From NCBI GenBank assembly GCA_003520455.1, contig DOUV01000590.1, positions 1 to 5,111 on the forward strand: DNA of 5,111 nucleotides, read 5' to 3'. The stretch comes from Chloroflexota bacterium (GTDB lineage: Bacteria > Chloroflexota > Anaerolineae > Ardenticatenales > Ardenticatenaceae). This document shows, piece after piece, positions 1 through 5,111 of this stretch. The position numbers were made by a program, and so were the translations under genes. Under the pieces are notes generated by a model. That model had not been told where the DNA came from. It did not search any database and was given only the letters and a program-made list of their open reading frames with translations. Each line of letters starts with the position of its first letter. Position 1 is the stretch's first letter.

Positions 1-337
1 CCACCGTCTGGTCCAGCACCGCCAGCAAGAGGTGTACCCATTTGTTCGTATTCGACTGCGAAAGCCCGAATCATTGACCGTGCAAGGTCTGATCCGTTGC
101 CTTTCTTAAAAATACCAGGACGAACAGTAACTTGTCTTCCGTCGTCGGCAAGGGACAGCTCTTGTATTGACGGTAGGCGCGCCCCACGCGCGGGGTCCCA
201 TCCATGTTCCACTCGGCCAGGTGCCGCTCGAAACTGGCCTGAAAGGCGGGCACCAACTCGTCGAACTCCTGGACCGTCACGCCCGTCATCGACAGAAACT
301 CGCGCTCCTTGCGCGCCAGTTGGGAATAGCGTAACAT
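1..337 (-). pseudogene. IS5-type transposase, 5' part, with in-frame stop
   Basis: This is the N-terminal part of a transposase of the IS5 superfamily, the type with an HTH_Tnp_4 domain followed by a DDE_Tnp_4 nuclease. The start at 337 is well supported: AGGAAGGAGAG lies a few bases upstream. The first 88 residues (MLRYSQLARKEREFLSMTGV..., then LPTTEDKLLFVLVFLRKATDQTLHGQ) match the family's N-terminal HTH region. A TGA at 71-73 interrupts the frame, but the same frame continues without a shift as FGLSQSNTNKWVHLLLAVL to the window edge. That is the conserved next block of the family, where Leu normally precedes FG(L/M)SQS. The damage is therefore a nonsense substitution, most simply TTA to TGA, and not a truncation. 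The catalytic DDE residues lie beyond the window, so the rest of the gene cannot be judged. Family assignment comes from recalled sequence style, not from a search. Confidence 0.8.
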
Positions 338-363
338 CGGCTCTCTCCTTCCTGGAGCCTCAA

Positions 364-392
364 ATACTATACTTTAAGCGTGATAATGTCTA
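364..392 (-). promoter_or_regulatory. Possible promoter for the IS5-type transposase
   Basis: On the minus strand TAGACA (387-392) resembles a -35 box. It is followed after 17 bp by TAGTAT (364-369), or after 15 bp by TATAGT (366-371), either of which could act as a -10 box. The downstream edge is 26 bp from the transposase start codon. The -35 half may lie outside the element, in the spacer after the propeller gene. This rests on consensus matching alone and such matches are common in AT-rich spacers. No hairpin-plus-U-tract terminator is visible for the propeller gene in 338-404. Confidence 0.25.
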
Positions 393-404
393 TTGCAGAT
401 GCTC

Positions 405-1781
405 TCACTTCAAGATCACATACTCGACGTCCCGCTGATAAACTTGCCGAAATGCACCATCGACCACGTCCACTTCCCATATTCCGGCACCACTCTTCCT
501 AAAAACGATCTTATTGCGATTTGGTACCCATGAGGGGTAGAGATCGCTCACCGGGTCATTGGTGAGACGCTTTAACTCACTACCGTCTCTGGCGACGAGC
601 CAAAGATCATACTGGTATTCACTTCCTTCAAGTAGTGCAGTACCCTCGAAAGCGATCCAATTTCCATCAGATGACCAGTCAGGTGTTCCACCTGTTGTAG
701 AAATATTCTGAGTTAGTTGCCGCCGCTCGCCTGTTCCAACATCGACTACCCACACATTTAAGGGTCTGTTTGATGTGACACCTTCACCAGCAGGTGAAAC
801 AAATGCTATTTGATCTCCAGAGGATGACCAATTAGGATACCCTGCATACATCTCGAGTGGAATAAGTTGCGTGGGCGCCCCTTCCCCTTTAGCATTCACA
901 ACCCATACTTCACCTACTGACGCAACGCTAAATCCTTTAACAAGCGCAATACTTTTGCTATCGGGAGACCAAACGAAGAAATCAACGTGGTAGTCCAGGT
1001 TTGTTCGGTCTATGGAAAAAACTTCCTTTGAGGCTCCCGTAATTAGATCTACAACCTGTAAACCAAAAGTTCGGGTGCTGCGGTAGGCAATCTTAGTACC
1101 ATCGGGAGACCAGGCCGGATCGACACCATCCTGTATGAGAGGGTGCAAACGTCCTGTGGTCAGGTCCAACAGATCGATACTATATTGGGGCTGTATCCCT
1201 TTTGGCAAAGATTCGATAGACTCGACGGTACTGAGCACTAGCGCCAGTTGCTTCCCATCAGGCGAGGGGCTCCCCCATGCCCGAACACCAACACGACTGC
1301 CCGCTAAGAAGAGTGGCAACTGAGCACGGATATCAACAACAACGTGCTCGTTGGTACCATCGCTGTTGATGGCCCGAATCACGCTATCATCGCGAAACAC
1401 GATCGTATATGGTGTGGTTTCTCCTGGAGGTCGTGGAATGATCGGCGGCGCTGCGGTGGGAATCGGCGTCACAACCGGTGTGGGGATAGAAGTAGGCTCA
1501 GGGGGGACGGTTGAGGTCGATGGGGGTGTCGGACGGGGCACTTCAGTCGCGGGCGGCCAGGTCGGCGGAGGGTACGGAGGAGGTGGATAGGCCGGAGCTT
1601 GCTCGATCAGCGGAGTCGCGGGGCCGGGCGGGGGAACGCTAGCAAGGCCTTCGCCCGCACGGGAGAGAGCAGTTGGTGCTTCACCACTCACCACTCGAAA
1701 GAGCAGCACGACGAGCACCACAAGAACGACCGTCGCCCCTAAGGCGAGTACAGCTTGCCAAAAGTTCCTCATGCGATTCAT
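405..1781 (-). CDS. Membrane-anchored TolB-like beta-propeller protein
   Basis: The 458-residue product has a short basic N-terminus (MNRMRNF), one hydrophobic segment at about residues 9-31 and then a Pro/Thr/Ser-rich spacer at about 49-119. The rest is a propeller built from PD40/WD40-like repeats. Six repeat cores are visible: residues 170-181 (GSPSPDGKQLAL), 223-233 (AWSPDGTKIAY), 270-280 (VWSPDSKSIAL), 317-327 (NWSSSGDQIAF), 368-378 (DWSSDGNWIAF) and 417-427 (SWVPNRNKIVF). Six blades match the TolB C-terminal fold. The topology suggests an extracytoplasmic propeller held off the membrane by the spacer. There is no lipobox Cys, so it is not a lipoprotein. The frame extends upstream to a GTG at 1796, but ATG at 1781 is preferred because GGAGAGGGGG sits just before it as a ribosome site. 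No tol or pal partner is nearby, so it should not be called tolB. Ligand and role are unknown; protein binding or surface sensing is a guess. Confidence 0.85.
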   Translation of the reverse strand: MNRMRNFWQAVLALGATVVLVVLVVLLFRVVSGEAPTALSRAGEGLASVPPPGPATPLIEQAPAYPPPPYPPPTWPPATEVPRPTPPSTSTVPPEPTSIPTPVVTPIPTAAPPIIPRPPGETTPYTIVFRDDSVIRAINSDGTNEHVVVDIRAQLPLFLAGSRVGVRAWGSPSPDGKQLALVLSTVESIESLPKGIQPQYSIDLLDLTTGRLHPLIQDGVDPAWSPDGTKIAYRSTRTFGLQVVDLITGASKEVFSIDRTNLDYHVDFFVWSPDSKSIALVKGFSVASVGEVWVVNAKGEGAPTQLIPLEMYAGYPNWSSSGDQIAFVSPAGEGVTSNRPLNVWVVDVGTGERRQLTQNISTTGGTPDWSSDGNWIAFEGTALLEGSEYQYDLWLVARDGSELKRLTNDPVSDLYPSWVPNRNKIVFRKSGAGIWEVDVVDGAFRQVYQRDVEYVILK

Positions 1782-1853
1782 CGCCCCCTCTCCCACGAGG
1801 CACCCTCAAGGTTCAACAAAACTCATCCTATTGCGCCAGAGCAGGTCAGATAG

Positions 1854-1890
1854 TGACTTCTGTCAGGCGTAATCCATGACTTCTGTCAGG
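1854..1890. repeat. Pair of 14-bp direct repeats, TGACTTCTGTCAGG
   Basis: TGACTTCTGTCAGG occurs exactly at 1854-1867 and again at 1877-1890, spaced 23 bp start to start. The pair lies in the leader of the propeller gene, between its possible promoter and its start codon. Read on the minus strand (CCTGACAGAAGTCA), the unit resembles the terminal repeats of the IS481-like element next door (TTGCATAAAGTCATGCC and TTGCAGAAAGTCGTGCC), sharing the AAGTC core and flanking bases. It could be a leftover end of a related element, or a tandem operator for the propeller gene. The sequence alone does not decide between these. Confidence 0.7.
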
Positions 1891-1908
1891 ACCGGTTTAT
1901 ATTGTTTA

Positions 1909-1937
1909 TTAGTAACACGACATGGCTATCAAGTCAA
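1909..1937 (-). promoter_or_regulatory. Possible promoter of the propeller gene
   Basis: On the minus strand TTGACT (1932-1937) is a five-of-six match to a sigma-70 -35 box. It is followed after exactly 17 bp by TACTAA (1909-1914), a weak -10 box. Transcription would start near 1900, giving a leader of about 120 nt that includes the repeat pair at 1854-1890. Another AT-rich candidate, TATAAA, lies slightly downstream but has no plausible -35 box. This is consensus matching only. Confidence 0.35.
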
Positions 1938-1989
1938 CAAATGCATAGCCCCTTTGACGTTAGTAAGCAATCGATTAACCGGTTTGTCC

Positions 1990-2041
1990 TTGTAGTCTTG
2001 CATAAAGTCATGCCGCCTGGGAGGTTGCAGAAAGTCGTGCC
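1990..2041. repeat. Left terminal region of the IS481-like element, two repeat units
   Basis: This end holds the outer inverted repeat (1990-2014) and two related 17-bp units: TTGCATAAAGTCATGCC at 1998-2014 and TTGCAGAAAGTCGTGCC at 2025-2041. They differ at two positions and are spaced 27 bp start to start. The same arrangement and spacing occurs inverted at the right end, which suggests paired transposase-binding sites. The last codons and the stop of the transposase gene overlap this region. Confidence 0.85.
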
Positions 2042-2137
2042 CCTTGGAGCATAGAGGCGGGCTCGGAGAAGAACAACGGGAACATCAATTGGCGGACAAC
2101 AGGGAGATCATCAAGGGCAGCAGGCAGTCCGGTCAGT
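2008..2137 (-). pseudogene. Severed 3' end of the IS481-like transposase gene
   Basis: Joining 3460 directly to 2129 (removing the IS256 element and one copy of CGGTCAGT) makes the frame run on from ...LSVAELTG into LPAALDDLPVVRQLM and on to ...LSATSQAA. It ends at TGA (2008-2010). The tail adds 39 residues, for a full length of 458. The fragment has no start or ribosome site of its own and is almost certainly untranslated. The continuous open frame across the join is strong evidence that this is the lost C-terminus. The final codons overlap the left terminal repeat of the element. Confidence 0.85.
2130..2137. repeat. Target-site duplication, left copy (CGGTCAGT)
   Basis: CGGTCAGT directly abuts the left inverted repeat of the IS256-family element and is identical to the 8 bp abutting its right end at 3460-3467. 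An 8-9 bp duplication is what IS256-family insertion produces. In the host gene it falls in the codons for Leu-Thr-Gly near the transposase C-terminus. Confidence 0.9.
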
Positions 2138-2163
2138 GATAATGCAAATCTGCTTCTGTAAAA
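2138..2163. repeat. Left inverted repeat of the IS256-family element
   Basis: It begins GATAATGCAAATC and ends TCTGTAAAA. It matches the reverse complement of 3434-3459 at 17 of 26 positions, with identity concentrated in the outer four bases and the inner TCTGTAAAA block. That tip-plus-inner-block pattern is usual for the family. Confidence 0.85.
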
Positions 2164-2194
2164 GCTGGGGTTCCCAGAATCGGCAGGGACAAGG

Positions 2195-3357
2195 TTAGGT
2201 TGGTGAAAAGGTCAGGTAGGCTCTGCCCATGAACCACTCCTCACTGATTTCCATCAGAATGGCGGTGACCAATCGCAGGCAGGCATCTTCATTCGGAAAG
2301 ATGCCAACGACACGCGAACGGCGCCGGATTTCGCGGTTGAGGCGTTCAACACCATTGGTGGTCCGCAAGAGCCGACGATGGGCCTCAGGGAAGGCAAAGA
2401 CGGTGAGACCCGCCGGGAGGTTGGCTTCGAGCCAGGCGGCGAGCTTGGCGGCCATCGTGGCGTATTTCTGGACGGTAGCTGCCAGGAGGTGGTCAGCCTC
2501 GCCACGATCACGGGCGTTGAAGATCGCCCGAATGTCGGCGGCAACCTCAGTCTTCAAGTCTTGGCGCGGGACATACGCTTGGGCGTTCTGCTGCTGATGG
2601 AACTGGCCGCGTTGCCAGGGGACGCCGCCGAAGACGGCCCGCCGGGCGGCTTTGAGCCCCTCGTGGGCATCGCTGATGATCAATTCGACCCCGCGCCGGC
2701 CGCGATCCACCAAGCTCTGAAGGAAGGTGCGCCAGTGGACTTCCGCTTCGCTCAAGCTCACCGAGACCCCCAGGACTTGACGCTTGCCGGCCCGGTCAAC
2801 ACCCGTGGCGAGCAAGACGGCCTCATCGCGCACCGCCCCATTCACTCGCACCTGCTCATAGCGCGCGTCCAGGTAGAGATAGACGATTTCTCCCAACGGG
2901 CGACGCCGCCACGCTTCCGAGGCCGCGTCCAACTGCTGTGCTGCGCGACTCACTTGCATCGAACTGGGCGCCACGCCGCACAGCTTTTCCGTGATCGCCG
3001 CCACTTTGCGCGTCGAGACCCCCTGCACGTACATCTCCGCCAAGGCCAGGGTCAACGCCCGCTCGCTCCGCAGCCCTTTCTCCAACGCGCTCGGATAGAA
3101 GCCGCCTTCACGGACCTGCGGCACGTCGAAGGTGATCGCCCCCACGCGCGTCTGCACCGTCTTCGGCTTGTCGCCGTTGGCATGCCCTTGGCGCTCCGCC
3201 GAGCGCTCGTACGGTCCCACCCAAGGTACTTCTGCCGCTCTGCCTGCATCGCCACGTTGATCACCGTGCGGATCAGCTCCGGCAGCGTGTCCAAGCCGCC
3301 CGCCGCGATTTGTTCCAGCAGTTCTTCGGGTATGCTATACTCTCGCTCGTAGGCCAT
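2195..3357 (-). pseudogene. IS256-family (Mutator-type) transposase, frameshifted
   Basis: The gene starts at ATG 3357, behind a strong ribosome site (AAGGAGG at 3365-3371). Codons 1-46 (MAYEREYSIPEELLEQI...ERQKYLG) read in one frame. The rest, from GPYERSAERQGHANGDKPKT to the TAA at 2195, is in another frame. One missing base in GGGTGGG near 3215-3222 explains the shift; restoring it gives YLGVGPYERS and 387 residues, a normal length. The DDE residues are present: D in YLYLDARYE, D in LIISDAHEGLK and E in TTNGVERLNRE (about 164, 230 and 338 in the restored protein). The conserved Cys of WQRCQFH is Gly (codon 2606-2608), which further suggests decay. The second frame opens with a GTG at 3220 but has no clear ribosome site. 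Either a real deletion or a sequencing error is possible. Confidence 0.88.
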
Positions 3358-3433
3358 GTCGGGTCCTCCTTTTGTGTGTAGCGACTCAAAGGATACCCCA
3401 TGGCCTGCGCCTTTTGAAGTGCGCTGGCCCCGA

Positions 3434-3459
3434 TTTTACAGACTGGATGTTACACTATC
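3434..3459. repeat. Right inverted repeat of the IS256-family element
   Basis: Read inward on the minus strand it begins GATAGTGTAACATCC and ends TCTGTAAAA, matching the left end at 17 of 26 positions. Its TAG at 3455-3457 lies in frame with the interrupted IS481-like transposase and now acts as that gene's stop codon. Confidence 0.87.
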
Positions 3460-4714
3460 CGGTCAGTTCAGCGACTGAGAGTCCAATAGGATCGCGGTAA
3501 ACGAGTGCCAGCTCAGGAAGATGGCGACCACGGGCGGTATCGGGACGGACTTGGGAAAAGACGAGTTGGCGGCGGTCGAGATCAAAACGAATCGAGACGG
3601 TCTGGCCCGCAAAGGGGACGCCGATACCGTAGCGATGGCCACCGAGGCTGACTTGGCCGACTTTACTGACCGGCCGCAGCCACGTTAAGGTCGCCAGATA
3701 GGGATAGACGCGCTGGATGTCAAAGAGATCGAGTTCCCACTCGGGACGATAGGGGCGGCGCGGCGTCAAAAACTCTGGATGCGCGAGCAGCGGTGGGAGA
3801 CCCTCACAGCCACGGGCACGCGAGGGACACGCATGATTCAGTTCGTGCCAATCAGCATCGACCTGCGGCTGCCAGTGGGCCGGACCGTCAAAGGCTGGCC
3901 CCACCAAGGGGCGTTCGTTCAGCGTTCGGTGGGCCCGTTCGACGCCACCGTTGCGCTGTGGGGAGTGGACGGGAATCAGCCGATGGTTAATGCCCAAGCC
4001 AATCCACCAGAGACTCAAGCGGGTGGGAAAGGGGGTCGGCTCATCACTGACGAAGAGGGTGGCACGATCGGTTTGGATGGCGTCTGGTAAGCCCCATTCG
4101 GTGAAGGTGAGGCGGCAATCCTGCTGGACCATGGCGGGATCGGGTTTGACCCGCGACTGCTGCTCGTCGGTGGCCGGATGGATCCGATGCAGAACGGTGA
4201 CGCCGCCAAACTCATCGCGTGCCTGCGTAAAGGTGACGATCCCAACCCCAGCCACGGTGACCGATTCCTTGAAATCCAGTTGCCATACCCCGTGCGCAAC
4301 GCCCGCACGCGGCAACTTGGTCTCTGATGGGTCGCGTTGGGGGAAGAATCGCTCGCCAAAACTGCGCCAATAGCGCCAGACCATCCTGGCGTCAGGCAGC
4401 GGCATCGCCTGTAACGACTCGTGCGCCCCCATTTTCTTGAGCCCATAGGCCGCACCCCACGTGGGGTGTTTGCGTTTGAGCCGCAGGGCCACGGAGCGCA
4501 CCAGTGGGTCGAAACTTGCCAGTAAGCCCGGCGGCCGCCCATACGCACTGACCAAGCCGCCCAACCCGCCGCGTTTGCCGCGCCGCGCCCACTTGCGCAC
4601 GGTCCAATACGACAGGCCCGTCTGCACCGCCACCTGCTGATAACTGGCTCCAGCGCTGACGAGTGTCAGCACCTCGTGCCGTTGTGCCATCGTTGTTCCT
4701 TGTCGTGCTGGCAT
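3455..4714 (-). CDS. IS481-like DDE transposase, truncated at its C-terminus by IS256 insertion
   Basis: This 419-residue frame cuts and joins DNA for the outer element. The start ATG at 4714 follows GGGAGG at a 6-bp spacing. An N-terminal helix-turn-helix lies at about residues 9-50 (QQVAVQTGLSYWTVRKWARRG). An integrase catalytic core (rve) follows, with D147 (WQLDFKE), D216 (AIQTDRA) and E259 (SPQRNGGVERAHRT). A small beta domain like the Mu/IS21 transposase C-terminus comes next at about 347-387 (VGQVSLGGHRYGIGVP). The DDE triad is intact. The last codons and TAG come from the inverted repeat of the inserted IS256 element, removing 39 native residues (see 2008-2137). Core domains remain, so the product may fold, but activity is uncertain. 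At 458 residues the intact protein exceeds typical IS481 enzymes of about 300-350, so it may belong to a separate branch. Confidence 0.87.
   Translation of the reverse strand: MPARQGTTMAQRHEVLTLVSAGASYQQVAVQTGLSYWTVRKWARRGKRGGLGGLVSAYGRPPGLLASFDPLVRSVALRLKRKHPTWGAAYGLKKMGAHESLQAMPLPDARMVWRYWRSFGERFFPQRDPSETKLPRAGVAHGVWQLDFKESVTVAGVGIVTFTQARDEFGGVTVLHRIHPATDEQQSRVKPDPAMVQQDCRLTFTEWGLPDAIQTDRATLFVSDEPTPFPTRLSLWWIGLGINHRLIPVHSPQRNGGVERAHRTLNERPLVGPAFDGPAHWQPQVDADWHELNHACPSRARGCEGLPPLLAHPEFLTPRRPYRPEWELDLFDIQRVYPYLATLTWLRPVSKVGQVSLGGHRYGIGVPFAGQTVSIRFDLDRRQLVFSQVRPDTARGRHLPELALVYRDPIGLSVAELTG
3460..3467. repeat. Target-site duplication, right copy (CGGTCAGT)
   Basis: This is identical to 2130-2137 and abuts the right inverted repeat of the IS256-family element. 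The two copies mark the insertion point inside the IS481-like transposase gene. Confidence 0.9.
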
Positions 4715-4780
4715 GGCTTGCCTCCCGATTGTCTCCTCGGGAGCATACCCCTGTCAGCCCAACCGTACCATTTTGCCACT

Positions 4781-4832
4781 GGCATGACTTTATGCAATGC
4801 CGCCACAGGCATGACTTGATGCAAGACTACAA
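4781..4832. repeat. Right terminal region of the IS481-like element, two repeat units
   Basis: It contains GGCATGACTTTATGCAA at 4781-4797 and GGCATGACTTGATGCAA at 4808-4824. These differ at one position and are spaced 27 bp start to start. They are the reverse complement of the units at the left end. The outer copy extends into the inverted repeat tip ending at 4832. The region lies upstream of the transposase start and may also hold its promoter, but no convincing -35/-10 pair was found. Confidence 0.87.
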
Positions 4833-4950
4833 TCCTTAAGCATGCTAAACGTGCACGTCGCAAAGGCTCTCCAGGAGCTTTGAGAACGAGTCGAGCATGA
4901 GCTCAAATCTGAAGAGAGTGTTCCTTTCGAAGAACCAGCGCTGGTGGAAG
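4833..4950. other. Unassigned junction between the IS481-like element and the ABC-type fragment
   Basis: Nothing here is recognised with confidence. The plus frame that later encodes the ABC-like region is open from 4849, after a TAA at 4846-4848. Its residues before 4951 do not look like the ATPase sequence normally found there. The minus strand also has an open frame ending at 4845 with a protein-like tail (FERNTLFRFELMLDSFSKLL). Third-position GC is high in both frames, so composition does not choose between them. The stretch may be a remnant of another gene or element. Confidence 0.4.
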
Positions 4951-5111
4951 ATAGATACGCCCAGGGCCCTCAAAGCGTCGCACCTGCCCGGGCCCGCCTG
5001 GGATCTGGTGGCCGCGCCACTCATCCCGGCGTTGGAGGCGCTCGCGGCGGTGCCCGGCGTGCACCAGGTGACCCTGCGGGGCGACTCGCTCCACGCGATC
5101 ACCACCCAGGG
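4897..5111 (+). pseudogene. Partial frame resembling the C-terminal region of an ABC-transporter ATPase
   Basis: From 4951 the frame reads IDTPRALKASHLPG, then WDLVAAPLIPALEALAAVPGVHQVTLRGDSLHAITT, and runs off the window. In ABC ATPases of the drug-export type, a (V/I)ALDTPxALK block follows the H-loop, and a small C-terminal domain with (L)xxLPGVxxVxxxGDxLxxxT comes next. The nucleotide-binding domain that should precede it (Walker A, signature, Walker B, H-loop) is absent. Upstream there are only 18 unrelated codons from ATG 4897 and a stop at 4846-4848. No good ribosome site precedes the ATG. The simplest reading is a 5'-truncated remnant joined to other DNA near 4950. A small novel protein starting at 4897 is possible but less likely. 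Assignment rests on recalled sequence style. Confidence 0.5.

Larger units (their letters stand above)
2138..3459 (-). mobile_element. Complete IS256-family insertion sequence
   Basis: This 1322-bp element is close in size to IS256 itself. It has imperfect 26-bp inverted repeats at 2138-2163 and 3434-3459, and a perfect 8-bp target duplication. The tips start GATA and contain TCTGTAAAA at inner positions 18-26, like the GATAAAG...GTGTAAAAG ends of IS256. It carries one transposase gene, now frameshifted, on the minus strand in the same direction as the gene it interrupts. The intact duplication shows simple insertion with no later rearrangement across the ends. Confidence 0.92.
1990..4832 (-). 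mobile_element. IS481-like insertion sequence, interrupted by an IS256-family element
   Basis: The ends form an inverted repeat: 1990-2014 and 4808-4832 match at 24 of 25 positions when one is reverse-complemented, and both read (T)TGTAGTCTTGCAT inward. The TGT...ACA tips are typical of IS481 and related elements with an integrase-type transposase. One transposase gene lies inside on the minus strand, starting 94 bp from the right inverted repeat, and its original stop falls inside the left terminal repeat. Without the nested 1322-bp element and one 8-bp duplication, the element would be about 1.5 kb, longer than most IS481 members. A target duplication is not clear: only TCC (1987-1989 and 4833-4835) is shared outside the ends, which could be chance. 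The exact tip may be 1990/4832 or 1991/4831. Confidence 0.85.

Noticed and set aside
97..438. Plus-strand open frame of 113 codons across the IS5-type gene and the spacer
   Set aside because: It is antisense to a recognisable transposase and crosses into the end of the propeller gene, with low-complexity Arg/Pro/Ser translation typical of a shadow frame.
1560..1640. G-rich plus strand (GGAGGGTACGGAGGAGG and similar) as a G-quadruplex or regulatory site
   Set aside because: It is explained by proline codons of the stalk of the minus-strand propeller protein, and the runs of three or more G do not form a clear four-tract motif.
3215..3222. Programmed -1 frameshifting in the IS256-family transposase
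   Set aside because: The site (CTT GGG TGG GAC) is not an X XXY YYZ slippery heptamer, and IS256 enzymes are normally made from one frame. A one-base loss is simpler.
2378..3352. Long plus-strand open frame (324 codons) opposite the IS256 transposase
   Set aside because: It is an antisense shadow of a GC-rich gene. The minus strand has family motifs and DDE residues, while the plus translation has no recognisable domain and no convincing ribosome site.
1990..4832. A composite transposon or two-gene transposition system
   Set aside because: The two transposases belong to separate elements with separate ends, and the inner element has its own target duplication within the outer gene. This is nesting, not a cooperating pair.
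1987..4835. TCC as target-site duplication of the outer IS481-like element
   Set aside because: Three matching bases (1987-1989 and 4833-4835) are expected by chance too often, and longer matches fail. The ABC-like sequence on the right has no visible continuation on the left, so the flanks may have been rearranged.
4839..4858. Adjacent palindromes AGCATGCT (4839-4846) and ACGTGCACGT (4849-4858) beside the element end
   Set aside because: They are short, they are not repeated elsewhere in the window, and they have no clear relation to a promoter or gene. They could be chance.
4845..5105. Minus-strand frame of 86 codons at the right end
   Set aside because: Its first half is antisense to the ABC-like frame and looks non-protein-like. 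The tail (FERNTLFRFELMLDSFSKLL) looks better but matches no family I can name, so it is only noted under the unassigned junction.

Overview
The window is an accessory, insertion-sequence-rich stretch with one intact-looking host gene. Base composition is mixed: the transposase genes are clearly GC-rich, while the host gene is more balanced. A membrane-anchored protein with a long Pro/Thr-rich linker and a TolB-like propeller, next to IS481-like and IS256-like elements, would fit a member of the Chloroflexota or a similar environmental bacterium. That assignment is an inference from protein style only; no marker gene is present.

Layout from left to right. (1) 1-337, minus strand: the 5' part of an IS5-type (HTH_Tnp_4/DDE_Tnp_4) transposase, broken by an in-frame TGA and cut by the window edge. 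(2) 405-1781, minus strand: a 458-residue protein with one N-terminal membrane anchor, a roughly 70-residue proline-rich spacer and six PD40/WD40-like blades. (3) 1782-1989: its leader, with a possible promoter and a pair of 14-bp direct repeats resembling IS terminal repeats. (4) 1990-4832: an IS481-like element whose two ends each carry two copies of a 17-bp repeat spaced 27 bp apart. A complete IS256-family element (2138-3459) has inserted near the 3' end of its transposase gene and left an 8-bp target duplication, CGGTCAGT. (5) 4833-5111: a short unassigned stretch that runs into a plus-strand reading frame resembling the C-terminal region of an ABC-transporter ATPase; it leaves the window.

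The nested insertion explains most of the window. Removing the IS256 element and one copy of the duplication restores a single 458-codon IS481-like transposase frame that ends at a TGA inside the element's own left terminal repeat. The IS256 transposase itself carries a one-base frameshift after codon 46 and lacks the family's conserved Cys in the WQRCQFH motif. The IS5-type gene has a nonsense codon. All three transposase genes are therefore altered, and the locus reads as a graveyard of successive insertions. I see no defence system, CRISPR array, RNA gene or new multi-gene system here. The least ordinary signals are the paired terminal repeats of the IS481-like element and the related repeat pair in the leader of the propeller gene.
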